Positions 27,279 through 36,062 of a stretch of DNA of 64,000 bases are shown one piece after another. Location: positions 62,001 through 126,000 of the forward strand of contig NZ_KL543976.1 in the NCBI RefSeq assembly GCF_000711795.1, read 5' to 3'. Below the pieces are notes generated by a model. That model saw only the letters and a program-made list of their open reading frames with translations. It did not search any database and had not been told where the DNA came from. This stretch comes from Vibrio pacinii DSM 19139. GTDB lineage: Bacteria > Pseudomonadota > Gammaproteobacteria > Enterobacterales > Vibrionaceae. How positions within the stretch are numbered: position 1 is the first letter of the stretch; each line of letters starts with the position of its first letter. The position numbers were made by a program, and so were the translations under genes.

Positions 27279-27785
27279 ATGAAATTACAAAAAATCGACA
27301 AGCAGCTATACCGTTCACGTTTGAATGTCGTCATTGTATCGTGTATCGCCGTTTTTGCGGTATCTAGTCTGGCATTTTCTCAAGCGCTAATTTATGTTTT
27401 CCCATCAGAATCTGGTTCTCACTTTCATTGGAACCTACTCGGTGTCGTGGTAAGCGCAATAGGACTGGTGGCGACATTAGTTAAGTTAAAAACACACCCG
27501 AAAATGCGTGAAGTATCGTATGTTTGGGATCTAAAACAGGTGTTGAACTTAATTTATCGTAAGAACAGAGTGCTTAAAGCTGCGGCAAAAGCGGGTAATG
27601 TCGATGCGATGTTAGCCCTTCAGTTTAGCTATGATGGCTCTCGCCAGCTTTGGCAATTAGACGACAACACCCTGACTTTAAATAGCTTGGAAAGCGCTCA
27701 AAGTGAACTCGATGGTTGGGTTCAAGAGCACGGCATTATATTAGATATTTCAGGTTTTCGTTCGGAGATTCTAAAGTCGTTTTAG
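27279..27785 (+). CDS. DUF3087-family membrane protein
   Basis: This 168-residue protein has two predicted membrane helices (about residues 19-38 and 51-68). A cytoplasmic C-terminal domain rich in helices follows (MREVSYVWDLKQVLNLIYRK and onward). I recognise it as a DUF3087 protein, a family common in Vibrio, Shewanella and Pseudoalteromonas with no established function. The ATG at 27279 directly follows an in-frame TTG and is the likely start. It stands between ackA and a convergent hydrolase and is not part of an obvious operon. Confidence 0.78.
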   Translation: MKLQKIDKQLYRSRLNVVIVSCIAVFAVSSLAFSQALIYVFPSESGSHFHWNLLGVVVSAIGLVATLVKLKTHPKMREVSYVWDLKQVLNLIYRKNRVLKAAAKAGNVDAMLALQFSYDGSRQLWQLDDNTLTLNSLESAQSELDGWVQEHGIILDISGFRSEILKSF

Positions 27786-27859
27786 GCGGTCAGCAGGTTG
27801 CTTGTGCTCTGAGCAGTCGTTGACTTGACGCTTTTGCTTAAAGTTATTAAGTGTCTATG

Positions 27860-27882
27860 TCCTCACGACGGGCGTGAGGACT
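27860..27882. terminator. Hairpin between convergent genes
   Basis: GTCCTCACG and CGTGAGGAC form a perfect 9-bp stem with loop ACGGG, midway between the stops of the DUF3087 gene and the serine hydrolase gene. There is no T run on either side, so it may rely on structure alone. Confidence 0.5.
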
Positions 27883-27939
27883 TAGAGAGGAATATAGCCC
27901 ACGAACCGCCAATCAAAACGCAATCCCGTGGTGATGGTG

Positions 27940-29325
27940 CTATTTATCCATAGAAACCGCAGCAGCTCTGATATAGCCAATAGGGTAGTTTGTCTTAGTA
28001 GAGGCGCTAAAGTATACCCCAACAAAGTCACGTTTTGGATCGATATAAATTCCTTGGTTGTTATGGCCTAATTTGGCAAATGCGCCATCGCTCCACAAGA
28101 AATCAAATTGCGAACCACTACCAACCACTGACTGGTTTCCTAGGTATAAGTGCGCGGTTTGGCCAATGATGTTTTCATTCAGGATCTTAGCTGGCACCTT
28201 AATATCAAACATGTAGTCGACGATTTTTGGTGAGATGACTTGCTTGCCAGACAACTTCTCAAAAGAAGGCGTGTAGAGAAGACCAAATCGGCCCATATCT
28301 TCTAATGTTGAGTTCATCGCCGTTGCGGCATGAATGCTACCATCTGGGAATAAGTTGGCGACCATTTCTCCAGTGCCTGCGTGCTGAAAGAGTCGCTCAT
28401 AAAGATAATCAACAAATTTCTTACCAGTCACGTTTTCTATCGCGACACTCAAGACTTGGGTATTTAAGCTAGCGTATTGAAACTTGGTGTAAGGTTCCGC
28501 GATCTTTTCACCCTCGCGGATAACTTCAATCCAGTCCTCTTTTTTACCGTTGTAATAGTCGCCAAACGATGCCTTGTAGTAACGTTGCTCAATCGTGCCT
28601 GATTTATACATATTACCCGAGATATCATCCAGATTAAGACCTGCCGTCATGGTCAGTACGGCTCGAACTGGCACACCATCCCACGCGCTGTCTTTCAGCC
28701 TTGGCACATAATCAGTAATCGGCGCCTCTGGATCTATTTTACCATTGACAATCATGTCTAGAATTAAGGTGCCCGACAGCGCTTTAGTGACTGACATCCA
28801 TAAATGCTGGTCTTGTGGGCGCATGCCAGGATATTGTTCAAAAATCACTTTCCCTTTATGAATCATCATGATGCCTTGAAGCATTGAATCAGGGGCATCG
28901 ATAAACTCTTGTAATGTTGGGAAAGGTTTGCCGTCAATATCCGAGTAAGTGAGATTGTTTAAATCAGAGTCAAGGTCTCGGACTAACTCGAAGCTATTGC
29001 TCGCTTTAGGCACCACGGCACTAGGAAGAAATTCCCACATGTGATTGAAGTAATATAAGGCATCATCGACGGCAGTCTTTTTGTAATCCAGTGCGTCGAC
29101 AGAAAAATGTCGGAAAGAGAAAAGATCGTGCGCTCTACGGACACGATCGATAGGATAGCCCTCTTCGAGTAACTTTTTGTGATCTGCAAGAGTGAGATTT
29201 GATTGTTGACCAGCATACTTGGTTGATGATTTAGCGTCGGTCGCCGTGTTCATTGCCGCATAAGTGTGAGTATTTAAGCTCATCGCGACCAATAATATCG
29301 CACTTAGCTTGGATACATGATTCAT
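27940..29325 (-). CDS. Secreted serine hydrolase of the beta-lactamase class C/esterase fold
   Basis: This 461-residue protein has a signal peptide (HVSKLSAILLVAMSLNTHTY, then AA) and the beta-lactamase/transpeptidase-like fold. The nucleophile motif SxxK is present as SVTK in LWMSVTKALSGT (about residue 185). The tyrosine motif YxN appears as YASLN, and the third motif is HLYLGNQ where class C enzymes have KTG. Such proteins are more often esterases or D-aminopeptidases than beta-lactamases, so antibiotic resistance should not be assumed. The ATG at 29323-29325 has AAGGAG six bases upstream. It is flanked by a very AT-rich, 870-base non-coding stretch on its 5' side. Confidence 0.85.
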   Translation of the reverse strand: MNHVSKLSAILLVAMSLNTHTYAAMNTATDAKSSTKYAGQQSNLTLADHKKLLEEGYPIDRVRRAHDLFSFRHFSVDALDYKKTAVDDALYYFNHMWEFLPSAVVPKASNSFELVRDLDSDLNNLTYSDIDGKPFPTLQEFIDAPDSMLQGIMMIHKGKVIFEQYPGMRPQDQHLWMSVTKALSGTLILDMIVNGKIDPEAPITDYVPRLKDSAWDGVPVRAVLTMTAGLNLDDISGNMYKSGTIEQRYYKASFGDYYNGKKEDWIEVIREGEKIAEPYTKFQYASLNTQVLSVAIENVTGKKFVDYLYERLFQHAGTGEMVANLFPDGSIHAATAMNSTLEDMGRFGLLYTPSFEKLSGKQVISPKIVDYMFDIKVPAKILNENIIGQTAHLYLGNQSVVGSGSQFDFLWSDGAFAKLGHNNQGIYIDPKRDFVGVYFSASTKTNYPIGYIRAAAVSMDK

Positions 29326-30195
29326 TTGCTTCTCCTTATTTTGATTGACGTACAATTAGCGTTAACTGAAATGTCTGCCAATCAGTTGAAATCGCACTTT
29401 ATTCAATGTGAGTAAAACTCTTTACAGCTTGAGGCTTTAACCAAAGCGACGAGCGTGAATCGACAAGATATTAGGACATTATTGACAGAAAAAACTTGCG
29501 CCGAGACATTGTTTAACTCTAATTTCGCCATTACTTCCTTTATTTCTACAATGTACTTGATTGAATTGCTCCGCGAGCTGAGAAATGAGCGCTTCGATTT
29601 CATCTACTTAATATCGGTATTCGCTTGTTGAACTCAATATTAACTAAATAATCAATCAGATGGTAAGTTTAGACAAAAGTCATAATTAATGCTGAACGAT
29701 AAATAGATAGTTTTTAGTTAGTTCTAAAGATAATGACAATTATAGTATTTAAATGGGGGGGCTAAATTAAGACTAAAGTTAAATGCAAAAATAACAGTAA
29801 AATTATCGTCATTGACTAAGTTCTCTATTGATAATGATGCTGTTTAAATAGTGATTAGACTTAACTGTTTCTATGCAACACTGTTTTTTTTCATAGAAAA
29901 CAACACTATAGCTTATTGCTGATAATAATGACGAACAAGTCAAATCCTTTAAAAACAGTTGCTTAAGTGAAATTAACATGGTTATAACATTTCATTCCAT
30001 ATGAGATCTTGTTCAACCTTATGCATTTTATTCAATAAAATATTTGAAGTGTAATAAATAAGGTTTAGTTTAAATAATATAAAGGCGACGTAAGTCTTAG
30101 ATGATTATTAATAACGTTTGTTGGTGCTTTGTATCGAGCACTGTTCAATTTATATCAATGAATACATTAATTGCTGTAAGGAATGGAGTCTCTTG
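29326..30195. other. Long AT-rich non-coding region upstream of phaB
   Basis: This 870-base stretch is the largest gap in the window, and neither strand holds a convincing gene. A run of seven G at 29755-29761 stands out in otherwise very AT-rich DNA. Two sites have LuxR/HapR-like halves: CTATTGATAATGATGC at 29825-29840 and TTATTGCTGATAATAATG at 29913-29930. The length suggests complex control of the polyhydroxybutyrate operon, or an unseen small RNA. Nothing more can be supported. Confidence 0.5.
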
Positions 30196-30936
30196 ATGAA
30201 GAAAATCGCTTTGATCACTGGATCAAAAGGCGGAATTGGTTCTGCTATCTCAACGCAACTAGTCGAAGATGGGTATCGCATTATTGCTACTTACTACACG
30301 GGTAATTATCAATGCGCACTTGACTGGTTCAACGCTAAGGGTTTTACCGAACAACAGGTACGATTGTTTGAACTTGATGTAACTGATACCGAGCAGTGCG
30401 CTCAACGTTTAGCTGCATTGCTTGAAGAAGAAGGTACCGTGGATGTTGTGGTTAATAATGCAGGTATCACACGTGATTGTACATTTAAGAAGATGGATGC
30501 TTCAGCCTGGAAGGACGTTATCGAGACTAATCTGAACAGTGTTTTCAATGTCACTCAACCACTGTTTGCTGCGATGTGTGAAAAAGGTCATGGACGAGTG
30601 ATTAATATCTCATCGGTTAACGGCCTCAAGGGGCAGTTTGGGCAAACAAATTACTCGGCGGCAAAGGCTGGCATGATTGGTTTTTCAAAAGCATTGGCTG
30701 CTGAAGGTGCTCGCAGTGGAGTTACGGTTAACGTTGTTGCTCCCGGTTACACAGCCACACCAATGGTTGAAGAGATGAACGCCGAAGTTCTTGAATCGAT
30801 TAAAGCGCAAATTCCGATGCGTCGCTTAGCCACACCTCATGAAATTGCTCAGTCAGTCTCTTTTTTAGTCAGTGAAGCCGGTGCCTATATAACAGGGGAA
30901 ACGCTCTCTGTAAACGGCGGCTTATATATGCATTAA
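30196..30936 (+). CDS. phaB: Acetoacetyl-CoA reductase
   Basis: This 246-residue short-chain dehydrogenase reduces acetoacetyl-CoA to (R)-3-hydroxybutyryl-CoA with NADPH, the second step in polyhydroxybutyrate synthesis. The cofactor motif TGSKGGIG (about residues 8-15), NNAG, the catalytic serine in INISSVNG and YSAAK are intact, and the PhaB-type RDCTFKKMDASAWKDVIETN is present. The ATG at 30196 begins the family N-terminus (MKKIALITG); GGAG lies ten bases upstream. The longer frame from 30118 has no support. It leads a phaB-phaA-phaP-phaC operon, with phaA 10 bases downstream. Confidence 0.95.
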   Translation: MKKIALITGSKGGIGSAISTQLVEDGYRIIATYYTGNYQCALDWFNAKGFTEQQVRLFELDVTDTEQCAQRLAALLEEEGTVDVVVNNAGITRDCTFKKMDASAWKDVIETNLNSVFNVTQPLFAAMCEKGHGRVINISSVNGLKGQFGQTNYSAAKAGMIGFSKALAAEGARSGVTVNVVAPGYTATPMVEEMNAEVLESIKAQIPMRRLATPHEIAQSVSFLVSEAGAYITGETLSVNGGLYMH

Positions 30937-30946
30937 AGGAATAATC

Positions 30947-32155
30947 ATGGAACGTATTTTTATTGTTGGGGCTAAGCGCACGCCTATCGGTTCTTTTGGT
31001 GGCTCATTAAAAGATATCTCTGCTGGAAACTTGGCCTCTATCGCGATTAAAGCCGCGCTAACGGAAAGTGGCGTATCGGTTGATTGCATTGATGAAGTCA
31101 TTGTTGGCAATGTGATTAGTGCTGGGCAGGGTATGGGGGTTGGACGACAAGCGGCGCTCTACGCTGGTATTCCACATCAAGTACCTGCGTACTCACTTAA
31201 CATGGTATGCGGCAGCGGTATGAAAGCGGTGATGGATGCGGCTAGTCATATTAAAGCTGGAGATGCGCAAGTGGTCGTTGCTGCCGGTGTTGAGGTCATG
31301 TCACAAATTCCTTTTACTGTGCCAGCGAGTATTCGTGACGGAAACAAGATGGGCAATATGACCCTGACCGATCTGCTTATTAATGATGGGCTGACCGACG
31401 CTTATAACCAGTACCATATGGGCGTGACGGCTGAAAACGTAGCAAAACAGGTGGGTATTAGCCGAGAGCAACAAGATGAATACGCGCTAGCGAGTCAGCT
31501 CAAAGCCGTCTCTGCCATTGAAGCTGGAAAGTTCAAGCAGGAAATCGTGTCGGTGGATGTTAAAAAGCGCCGTGAAACCGTAATTTTTGATACCGATGAA
31601 TACCCAAAACCAGAGGCAACCATTAGTGGTTTATCTCGACTTCGTCCAGCGTTTGATCGCGATGGAACGGTCACTGCGGGCAACGCGTCTGGAATCAATG
31701 ACGGTGCCAGTGCCATTGTGATTGCAAGTGAATCTGCACTGAATAAGTACAATCTCACTCCTCTTGCCGAGGTCGTCAGTTACGCTCAATCGGGTTTGGA
31801 GCCTGAAATTATGGGTTTAGGACCTGTCGAGGCAGTGACCAAGGCGTTGGCAAAAGCACAGCTCACCACTGACGATATCGATCTCTACGAGCTTAATGAG
31901 GCATTCGCTGCGCAAGCGCTGGGTGTGATACACAAACTTGCTGAGACGCATCAGGTGTCAGTTTCATCAATTCTAGACAAAGCAAACTTAAACGGTGGGG
32001 CAATTGCATTAGGTCACCCCCTTGGTGCGTCGGGTAACCGAATTTTAGTCTCACTTGTACACGAACTAAATCGCGAAGCGCGTCAATATGGTGTGGCTTC
32101 GCTTTGTGTCGGTGGTGGTATGGGCACTGCTGTCGTAATTAAATCAATTAGTTAA
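30947..32155 (+). CDS. phaA: Acetyl-CoA acetyltransferase (beta-ketothiolase)
   Basis: This 402-residue biosynthetic thiolase condenses two acetyl-CoA into acetoacetyl-CoA. The acyl-enzyme cysteine is in LNMVCGSGMKAV (about residue 89). The C-terminal catalytic pair is in GGAIALGHPLGASGNR and SLCVGGGMG. The dimerisation and substrate segments YHMGVTAENVAK and NASGINDGAS are typical. AAAGGA lies before the ATG. It follows phaB directly and is followed by the phasin gene, so its job is to supply the polyhydroxybutyrate pathway rather than fatty-acid degradation. Confidence 0.96.
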   Translation: MERIFIVGAKRTPIGSFGGSLKDISAGNLASIAIKAALTESGVSVDCIDEVIVGNVISAGQGMGVGRQAALYAGIPHQVPAYSLNMVCGSGMKAVMDAASHIKAGDAQVVVAAGVEVMSQIPFTVPASIRDGNKMGNMTLTDLLINDGLTDAYNQYHMGVTAENVAKQVGISREQQDEYALASQLKAVSAIEAGKFKQEIVSVDVKKRRETVIFDTDEYPKPEATISGLSRLRPAFDRDGTVTAGNASGINDGASAIVIASESALNKYNLTPLAEVVSYAQSGLEPEIMGLGPVEAVTKALAKAQLTTDDIDLYELNEAFAAQALGVIHKLAETHQVSVSSILDKANLNGGAIALGHPLGASGNRILVSLVHELNREARQYGVASLCVGGGMGTAVVIKSIS

Positions 32156-32191
32156 CTATTCATAAATGGACTTACTTTAGGAGTAACACGC

Positions 32192-32539
32192 ATGTACACA
32201 GATTTTTTTAAAGCATTTACTGATCAAACAGAACAAACTTTAGCGCCGTATGCGAAATTCAACAAACTCGTGACGAAAAATGTTGAAGTACTGACGGAGC
32301 TTCAGCTCAATGCTATTCGTACTTACAGTGAAATGGGTTTGACACAAATGAAAGCGGCGAGTGAAGTGAGAGACGTGACGTCACTGACAGCGTTTAATAG
32401 CCAGCAGTTGAGCGTACTGACTAAGTTATCTCAACAGATGATGGACGATAGCAATAAGTTACAATCGATTGCCAAAGAGTTCAAAGATGATGTTGAGCAG
32501 ATGACATCGGAAAACCTTAAGACAGTGACTCCTGCATAA
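32192..32539 (+). CDS. phaP: Phasin, polyhydroxybutyrate granule protein
   Basis: This 115-residue, almost wholly helical protein is of the phasin_2 type. It begins MYTDFFKAFTDQTEQTLAPY and carries amphipathic heptads (NKLVTKNVEVLTELQLNAIR). Phasins coat the surface of polyhydroxyalkanoate granules and control their number and size. TTAGGAG lies seven bases upstream of the ATG, a strong site, as expected for an abundant protein. A hairpin with a T run directly after the stop would end much of the transcription here, so the phasin may be made in excess over the synthase. Confidence 0.92.
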   Translation: MYTDFFKAFTDQTEQTLAPYAKFNKLVTKNVEVLTELQLNAIRTYSEMGLTQMKAASEVRDVTSLTAFNSQQLSVLTKLSQQMMDDSNKLQSIAKEFKDDVEQMTSENLKTVTPA

Positions 32540-32552
32540 CACTGACTTGTTT

Positions 32553-32576
32553 TGCCGCCGAAAGGCGGCATTTTTC
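32553..32576 (+). terminator. Intra-operon hairpin terminator between phaP and phaC
   Basis: TGCCGCC/GGCGGCA forms a 7-bp, GC-only-core stem with loop GAAA (a stable tetraloop) and is followed by TTTTT. It lies between phaP and phaC, so partial read-through would set the synthase level. Confidence 0.85.
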
Positions 32577-32595
32577 CGATCTTAGGAGTAGTATT

Positions 32596-34371
32596 ATGTT
32601 ACAGCACTTCTTTTCGGACTACCTTGTTAAGCTTCAAGAAACCAATCAAAAATGGTGGGATGATCTCGAGCTCAGCAGGGCAGCCGCAAACACCCCTCTC
32701 AATAAAGCAATGCAAGAAGTCAATTTTGAAGATAGCGCCAAACTATTTGAAAATGCGGCGAATCAACCGGCTGCATTGTTAAAGTTACAAGCCGAATGGT
32801 GGCAACAACAGCTGCAAATTTGGCAAAATGTTGTACTAGCAGGCAACACAGAACAAGAGCTCATTTCGGCAGAAAAGGGCGATAAACGTTTTTCTCATCA
32901 AGAATGGAAAAACGACCTATTTTATAATTTTATTAAACAGTCCTATTTATTGTTTAGTAAAACTTACCTCGATACGATAGAGAGCATTGAAGGCTTAGAT
33001 GAAAAAAGCAAAGAAAGGATCAGTTTTTTTTCACGTCAAGCCATTAACGCGCTATCGCCAAGTAACTATATAGCCACCAACCCTGAACTGCTTAAACTGA
33101 CGTTAGAGCAAAATGGTCAAAACTTACTGATCGGTCTTGAGCAACTTAAGCAAGACGTAGAGTCAAGTGCAGATATCCTTAAGATCCGTATGACGAATAA
33201 CAATGCGTTCCGCATTGGTGAGGATGTGGCCAATACACCGGGTGATGTGGTTTACCGTAACGAGTTGTTCGAACTTATTCAATATCGTCCGCTGACGGAA
33301 ACCGTCAATGCAACACCGCTGCTGATTGTTCCGCCATTTGTGAATAAATACTACATCCTTGATTTACGTGAAAAAAATTCGATGGTGCGCTGGCTTTTGC
33401 AACAAGGCCACTGTGTATTCATGATTTCTTGGCGTAATCCAGGTGAAGCGCAGCGTGAGGTAGAATTTGGTGACTATGTTACGGAAGGCGTTGCCAAAGC
33501 AGTTTCAGCCATTGAGGACATTACTGGTCAGGAGCAAGTTAACGCTGCAGGGTATTGTATTGGTGGCACCGTGTTGGCAAGCACTATTGCTTACTATGCG
33601 GCCAAGCGAATGAAAAAACGCATTAAGAGCGCTACGTTTTTTACCACTCTGCTCGATTTCTCTCAACCTGGAGAGGTGGGTGCTTATATCAACGACACCA
33701 TCATCAATGCGATTGAACTGCAAAATAACGCCAAAGGCTATATGGATGGTCGTTCTTTAAGCGTCACCTTTAGTCTTCTGCGTGAAAACAGTTTGTACTG
33801 GAACTACTACGTTGATAACTACCTTAAAGGGCAAAGCCCAGTAGATTTTGACCTCTTGTACTGGAACAGCGACAGCACCAATGTGGCAGCAGCAACCCAC
33901 AATTTTATGCTGCGTGAACTTTATCTCAATAACAAGTTGGTCCAAGACAAAGGCGTCAAAATTGGTGGTGTCTGGATTGATCTCAATAAGATCAAAGTTC
34001 CCAGTTATTTTGTCTCCACCAAAGAAGACCATATTGCGTTGTGGCAAGGGACTTACCGTGGTGCGCTTAATGTTGGTGGCAATAAAACCTTTGTTCTTGG
34101 TGAATCTGGCCATATTGCCGGAATCATAAACCATCCAGACAAAGGCAAATATGGTTACTGGGTTAATGACTCTTTAGACGATAACGCCGATGAATGGCTA
34201 GCTAATGCCGCGCACAATGAAGGTTCGTGGTGGACGCATTGGAATCAATGGCTACTTGGATTTAGTCCTGAAGAAAAAGTTGAACCGTGCAGTGTTGGCA
34301 GTGAGCAATTTCCGTCACTGGAAGCTGCGCCCGGTGGGTATGTTAAGCAAGTTCTGCCAATTAAAGCTTAA
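32596..34371 (+). CDS. phaC: Class I poly(R)-hydroxyalkanoic acid synthase
   Basis: This 591-residue synthase polymerises 3-hydroxybutyryl-CoA at the granule surface. The lipase-like box is GYCIGG with nucleophile Cys321, in place of the serine of true lipases. The catalytic aspartate is in SYFVSTKEDHIALW and the histidine in GESGHIAGIINHP. The class I stretch PLLIVPPFVNKYYILDLREK is present upstream, and an N-terminal helical domain (about 1-200) precedes the catalytic fold. TTAGGAG lies before the ATG. It is the last gene of phaB-phaA-phaP-phaC. No depolymerase or phaR gene is visible in the window. Confidence 0.96.
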   Translation: MLQHFFSDYLVKLQETNQKWWDDLELSRAAANTPLNKAMQEVNFEDSAKLFENAANQPAALLKLQAEWWQQQLQIWQNVVLAGNTEQELISAEKGDKRFSHQEWKNDLFYNFIKQSYLLFSKTYLDTIESIEGLDEKSKERISFFSRQAINALSPSNYIATNPELLKLTLEQNGQNLLIGLEQLKQDVESSADILKIRMTNNNAFRIGEDVANTPGDVVYRNELFELIQYRPLTETVNATPLLIVPPFVNKYYILDLREKNSMVRWLLQQGHCVFMISWRNPGEAQREVEFGDYVTEGVAKAVSAIEDITGQEQVNAAGYCIGGTVLASTIAYYAAKRMKKRIKSATFFTTLLDFSQPGEVGAYINDTIINAIELQNNAKGYMDGRSLSVTFSLLRENSLYWNYYVDNYLKGQSPVDFDLLYWNSDSTNVAAATHNFMLRELYLNNKLVQDKGVKIGGVWIDLNKIKVPSYFVSTKEDHIALWQGTYRGALNVGGNKTFVLGESGHIAGIINHPDKGKYGYWVNDSLDDNADEWLANAAHNEGSWWTHWNQWLLGFSPEEKVEPCSVGSEQFPSLEAAPGGYVKQVLPIKA

Positions 34372-34400
34372 TATAATTAAGTCTAGGTCGCGTCATTGAG

Positions 34401-34428
34401 AGCCTCTAGTTTTTTCTAGGGGCTTTTG
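34401..34428 (+). terminator. Terminator of the pha operon
   Basis: AGCCTCTAG/CTAGGGGCT (one G-T pair) with loop T6 is followed by TTTGTTT, 30 bases after the phaC stop. Confidence 0.85.
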
Positions 34429-34505
34429 TTTGTAATCAAGGACGGGATCTGGTTAATTATCTGAGCAAGAAAAGATCAACTGTTTGGCACGGGTAGGGAA
34501 ATAGA

Positions 34506-35198
34506 ATGAAAACCATTGGTGTTATTGGTGGAATGAGCTGGGAATCGACCGCAACGTATTATCGTTATCTCAATGAGCAAATCAAACGACGTATGGGTGG
34601 ATTACATTCAGCCAAAGTGATCATTAATAGCGTTGATTTTGCCGAAATCGAGCAATTACAGCGGTGCGGCGATTGGCAAACCAGTGGCGAGGTCTTGACG
34701 CAAGCGGCATTGTCTTTACAACATGCGGGCGCCGATTTTTTTCTTATCGCAACCAACACTATGCATAAAGTCGCGAGTCAAATTGAGCAGTCAGTTTCGA
34801 TTCCGTTATTGCATATTGCTGACGCAACCGGACAAGAGCTACAGCGTCAAAACATAACTAAGGTAGGGTTACTAGGTACGGCGTTTACCATGGAGCAAGA
34901 TTTCTATAAACAAAGGCTGATCGACAAATACGCTATAGATGTCGTGGTGCCTAATGGGGCGCAGCGTAAGCGGGTTCATGATGTTATTTACAATGAACTC
35001 TGTCTTGGACAAATCCATCGCCATTCGAAAAATGATTACTGCGCGATTATTGAAGATCTTGCCGGCAATGGGGCGCAAGGGGTCATTTTAGGTTGTACAG
35101 AAATCGGTTTATTGGTCGAGCAAACTGATAGCCAAGTTCCCTTGTTTGACACGGTACAAATTCATGCTCTGGCCGCCGTTGAACAAGCGCTGAAATAA
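34506..35198 (+). CDS. Aspartate/glutamate racemase family protein (YgeA-like)
   Basis: This 230-residue member of the Asp/Glu racemase superfamily begins MKTIGVIGGMSWESTATYYR, the typical start. The two catalytic positions appear as LIATNTMHKVA (about residue 83) and LGCTEIGLL (about residue 197). At the first, the cysteine of standard racemases is threonine, as in E. coli YgeA, which is reported to racemise several amino acids. The second cysteine is intact. It should interconvert an L- and D-amino acid without cofactor; the substrate is uncertain. A weak AGGGAAATAGA precedes the ATG. It ends in a perfect hairpin overlapping its stop codon. Confidence 0.87.
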   Translation: MKTIGVIGGMSWESTATYYRYLNEQIKRRMGGLHSAKVIINSVDFAEIEQLQRCGDWQTSGEVLTQAALSLQHAGADFFLIATNTMHKVASQIEQSVSIPLLHIADATGQELQRQNITKVGLLGTAFTMEQDFYKQRLIDKYAIDVVVPNGAQRKRVHDVIYNELCLGQIHRHSKNDYCAIIEDLAGNGAQGVILGCTEIGLLVEQTDSQVPLFDTVQIHALAAVEQALK

Positions 35199-35213
35199 AT
35201 GCTTATTTCAGCG
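35188..35213. terminator. Bidirectional hairpin overlapping racemase stop codon
   Basis: CGCTGAAATAA and TTATTTCAGCG form a perfect 11-bp stem with loop ATGC. The TAA stop of the racemase is part of the stem. It separates the racemase from the convergent sulfurtransferase gene. Confidence 0.75.
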
Positions 35214-35220
35214 TTCGATG

Positions 35221-36048
35221 TTAGCTGATGGGTAAGTCTAAACTTGCGCCCCATTCAGTCCAAGAACCGTCATAAACCACTAAGTTCTGATAACCACAAA
35301 TGTGAGCGGCAAGTAAGACAATACAGGCGGTAACGCCTGATCCACAGCTAAAAATAGTTTGTTGTGCTTGATTAGACAAGGTGCTCGATAAAACACGCTC
35401 AAGCTCTTGATTCGGTTTAAACTTGTGTCCATCGACCAATTCGGCAAATGGGAGGCAAACTGAATTTGGAATATGGCCACTACGAACGCCCACTCGCGGT
35501 TCTTTCACTTTACCGTAAAAGCGTGCACGACCACGAGCGTCCACCGTGAGACTGGCCTGATTGTCGATATTAGCTAATACATACTTGGCATCAACAAAGT
35601 AGTTAGGATCAAGCTTGCCTGAAAAGTTACCTGCTAGCTTATTCTCTACATAGGATTGGCTAAGTTCTAAACCTTGCTTCTTCCACTCAGTCAAGCCACC
35701 ATCAAGCACATAAACCTGTTTATGCCCCATGGCTTTTAGCATCCACCACGCTCGGGGTGACGCGAAAGTACCGCTGTTATCGTAAACGACAATTAGCGAA
35801 TCAGAATTTAATCCTAATTGGCGTGCAAGTTGATTGAAACGCGCTTCGCTGGGCATCATATGCGGTAATTGAGATTCGGGATCGCAAAAAACCGTGTCAT
35901 AGTCGAATCGGCGCGCTCCCGGAATAAGGTTGACGCGGTCTTTTTCGACTTCTCCAGGGATCTGAAAATCGATGCTGGCATCAAGTACAACCAATTGCGG
36001 GTTGTTGCTCTGCTGCATAAGCCACTGAGGGCTGACTAGAGGTGACAT
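35221..36048 (-). CDS. sseA: Two-domain sulfurtransferase (3-mercaptopyruvate sulfurtransferase type)
   Basis: This 275-residue protein has two rhodanese domains. The N-terminal domain (about 1-140) has no active cysteine and contains VVYDNSGTFASPRAWWMLKA. The C-terminal domain carries the active loop CGSGVTA at Cys236 within FSCGSGVTACIVLLAA, the form usual in 3-mercaptopyruvate sulfurtransferase rather than thiosulfate sulfurtransferase. It moves a sulfur atom from a donor to a thiophilic acceptor. It is the last gene of a leftward unit with moeA, moeB and a small membrane protein. In that setting it may supply sulfur for the molybdopterin dithiolene, as the MOCS3 rhodanese domain does in eukaryotes; this link is inference. 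Confidence 0.9.
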   Translation of the reverse strand: MSPLVSPQWLMQQSNNPQLVVLDASIDFQIPGEVEKDRVNLIPGARRFDYDTVFCDPESQLPHMMPSEARFNQLARQLGLNSDSLIVVYDNSGTFASPRAWWMLKAMGHKQVYVLDGGLTEWKKQGLELSQSYVENKLAGNFSGKLDPNYFVDAKYVLANIDNQASLTVDARGRARFYGKVKEPRVGVRSGHIPNSVCLPFAELVDGHKFKPNQELERVLSSTLSNQAQQTIFSCGSGVTACIVLLAAHICGYQNLVVYDGSWTEWGASLDLPIS

Positions 36049-36062
36049 TATTATTCCTTTAA

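Noticed and set aside
27940..29325. Serine hydrolase considered as an antibiotic-resistance beta-lactamase
   Set aside because: The third motif is HLG-like rather than KTG and the overall pattern is nearer to esterase/peptidase relatives.
32552..32782. 76-codon rightward frame overlapping the phaP-phaC spacer and the start of phaC
   Set aside because: It runs in a different frame through the hairpin and phaC; a shadow of the real gene.
33757..34134. 125-codon frame antisense to phaC
   Set aside because: Shadow of phaC with no ribosome-binding site.
34480..34505. TTGGCACGGGTAGG before the racemase, looked at as a sigma-54 promoter
   Set aside because: The -24 element fits but the -12 TTGC element is absent at the required spacing.
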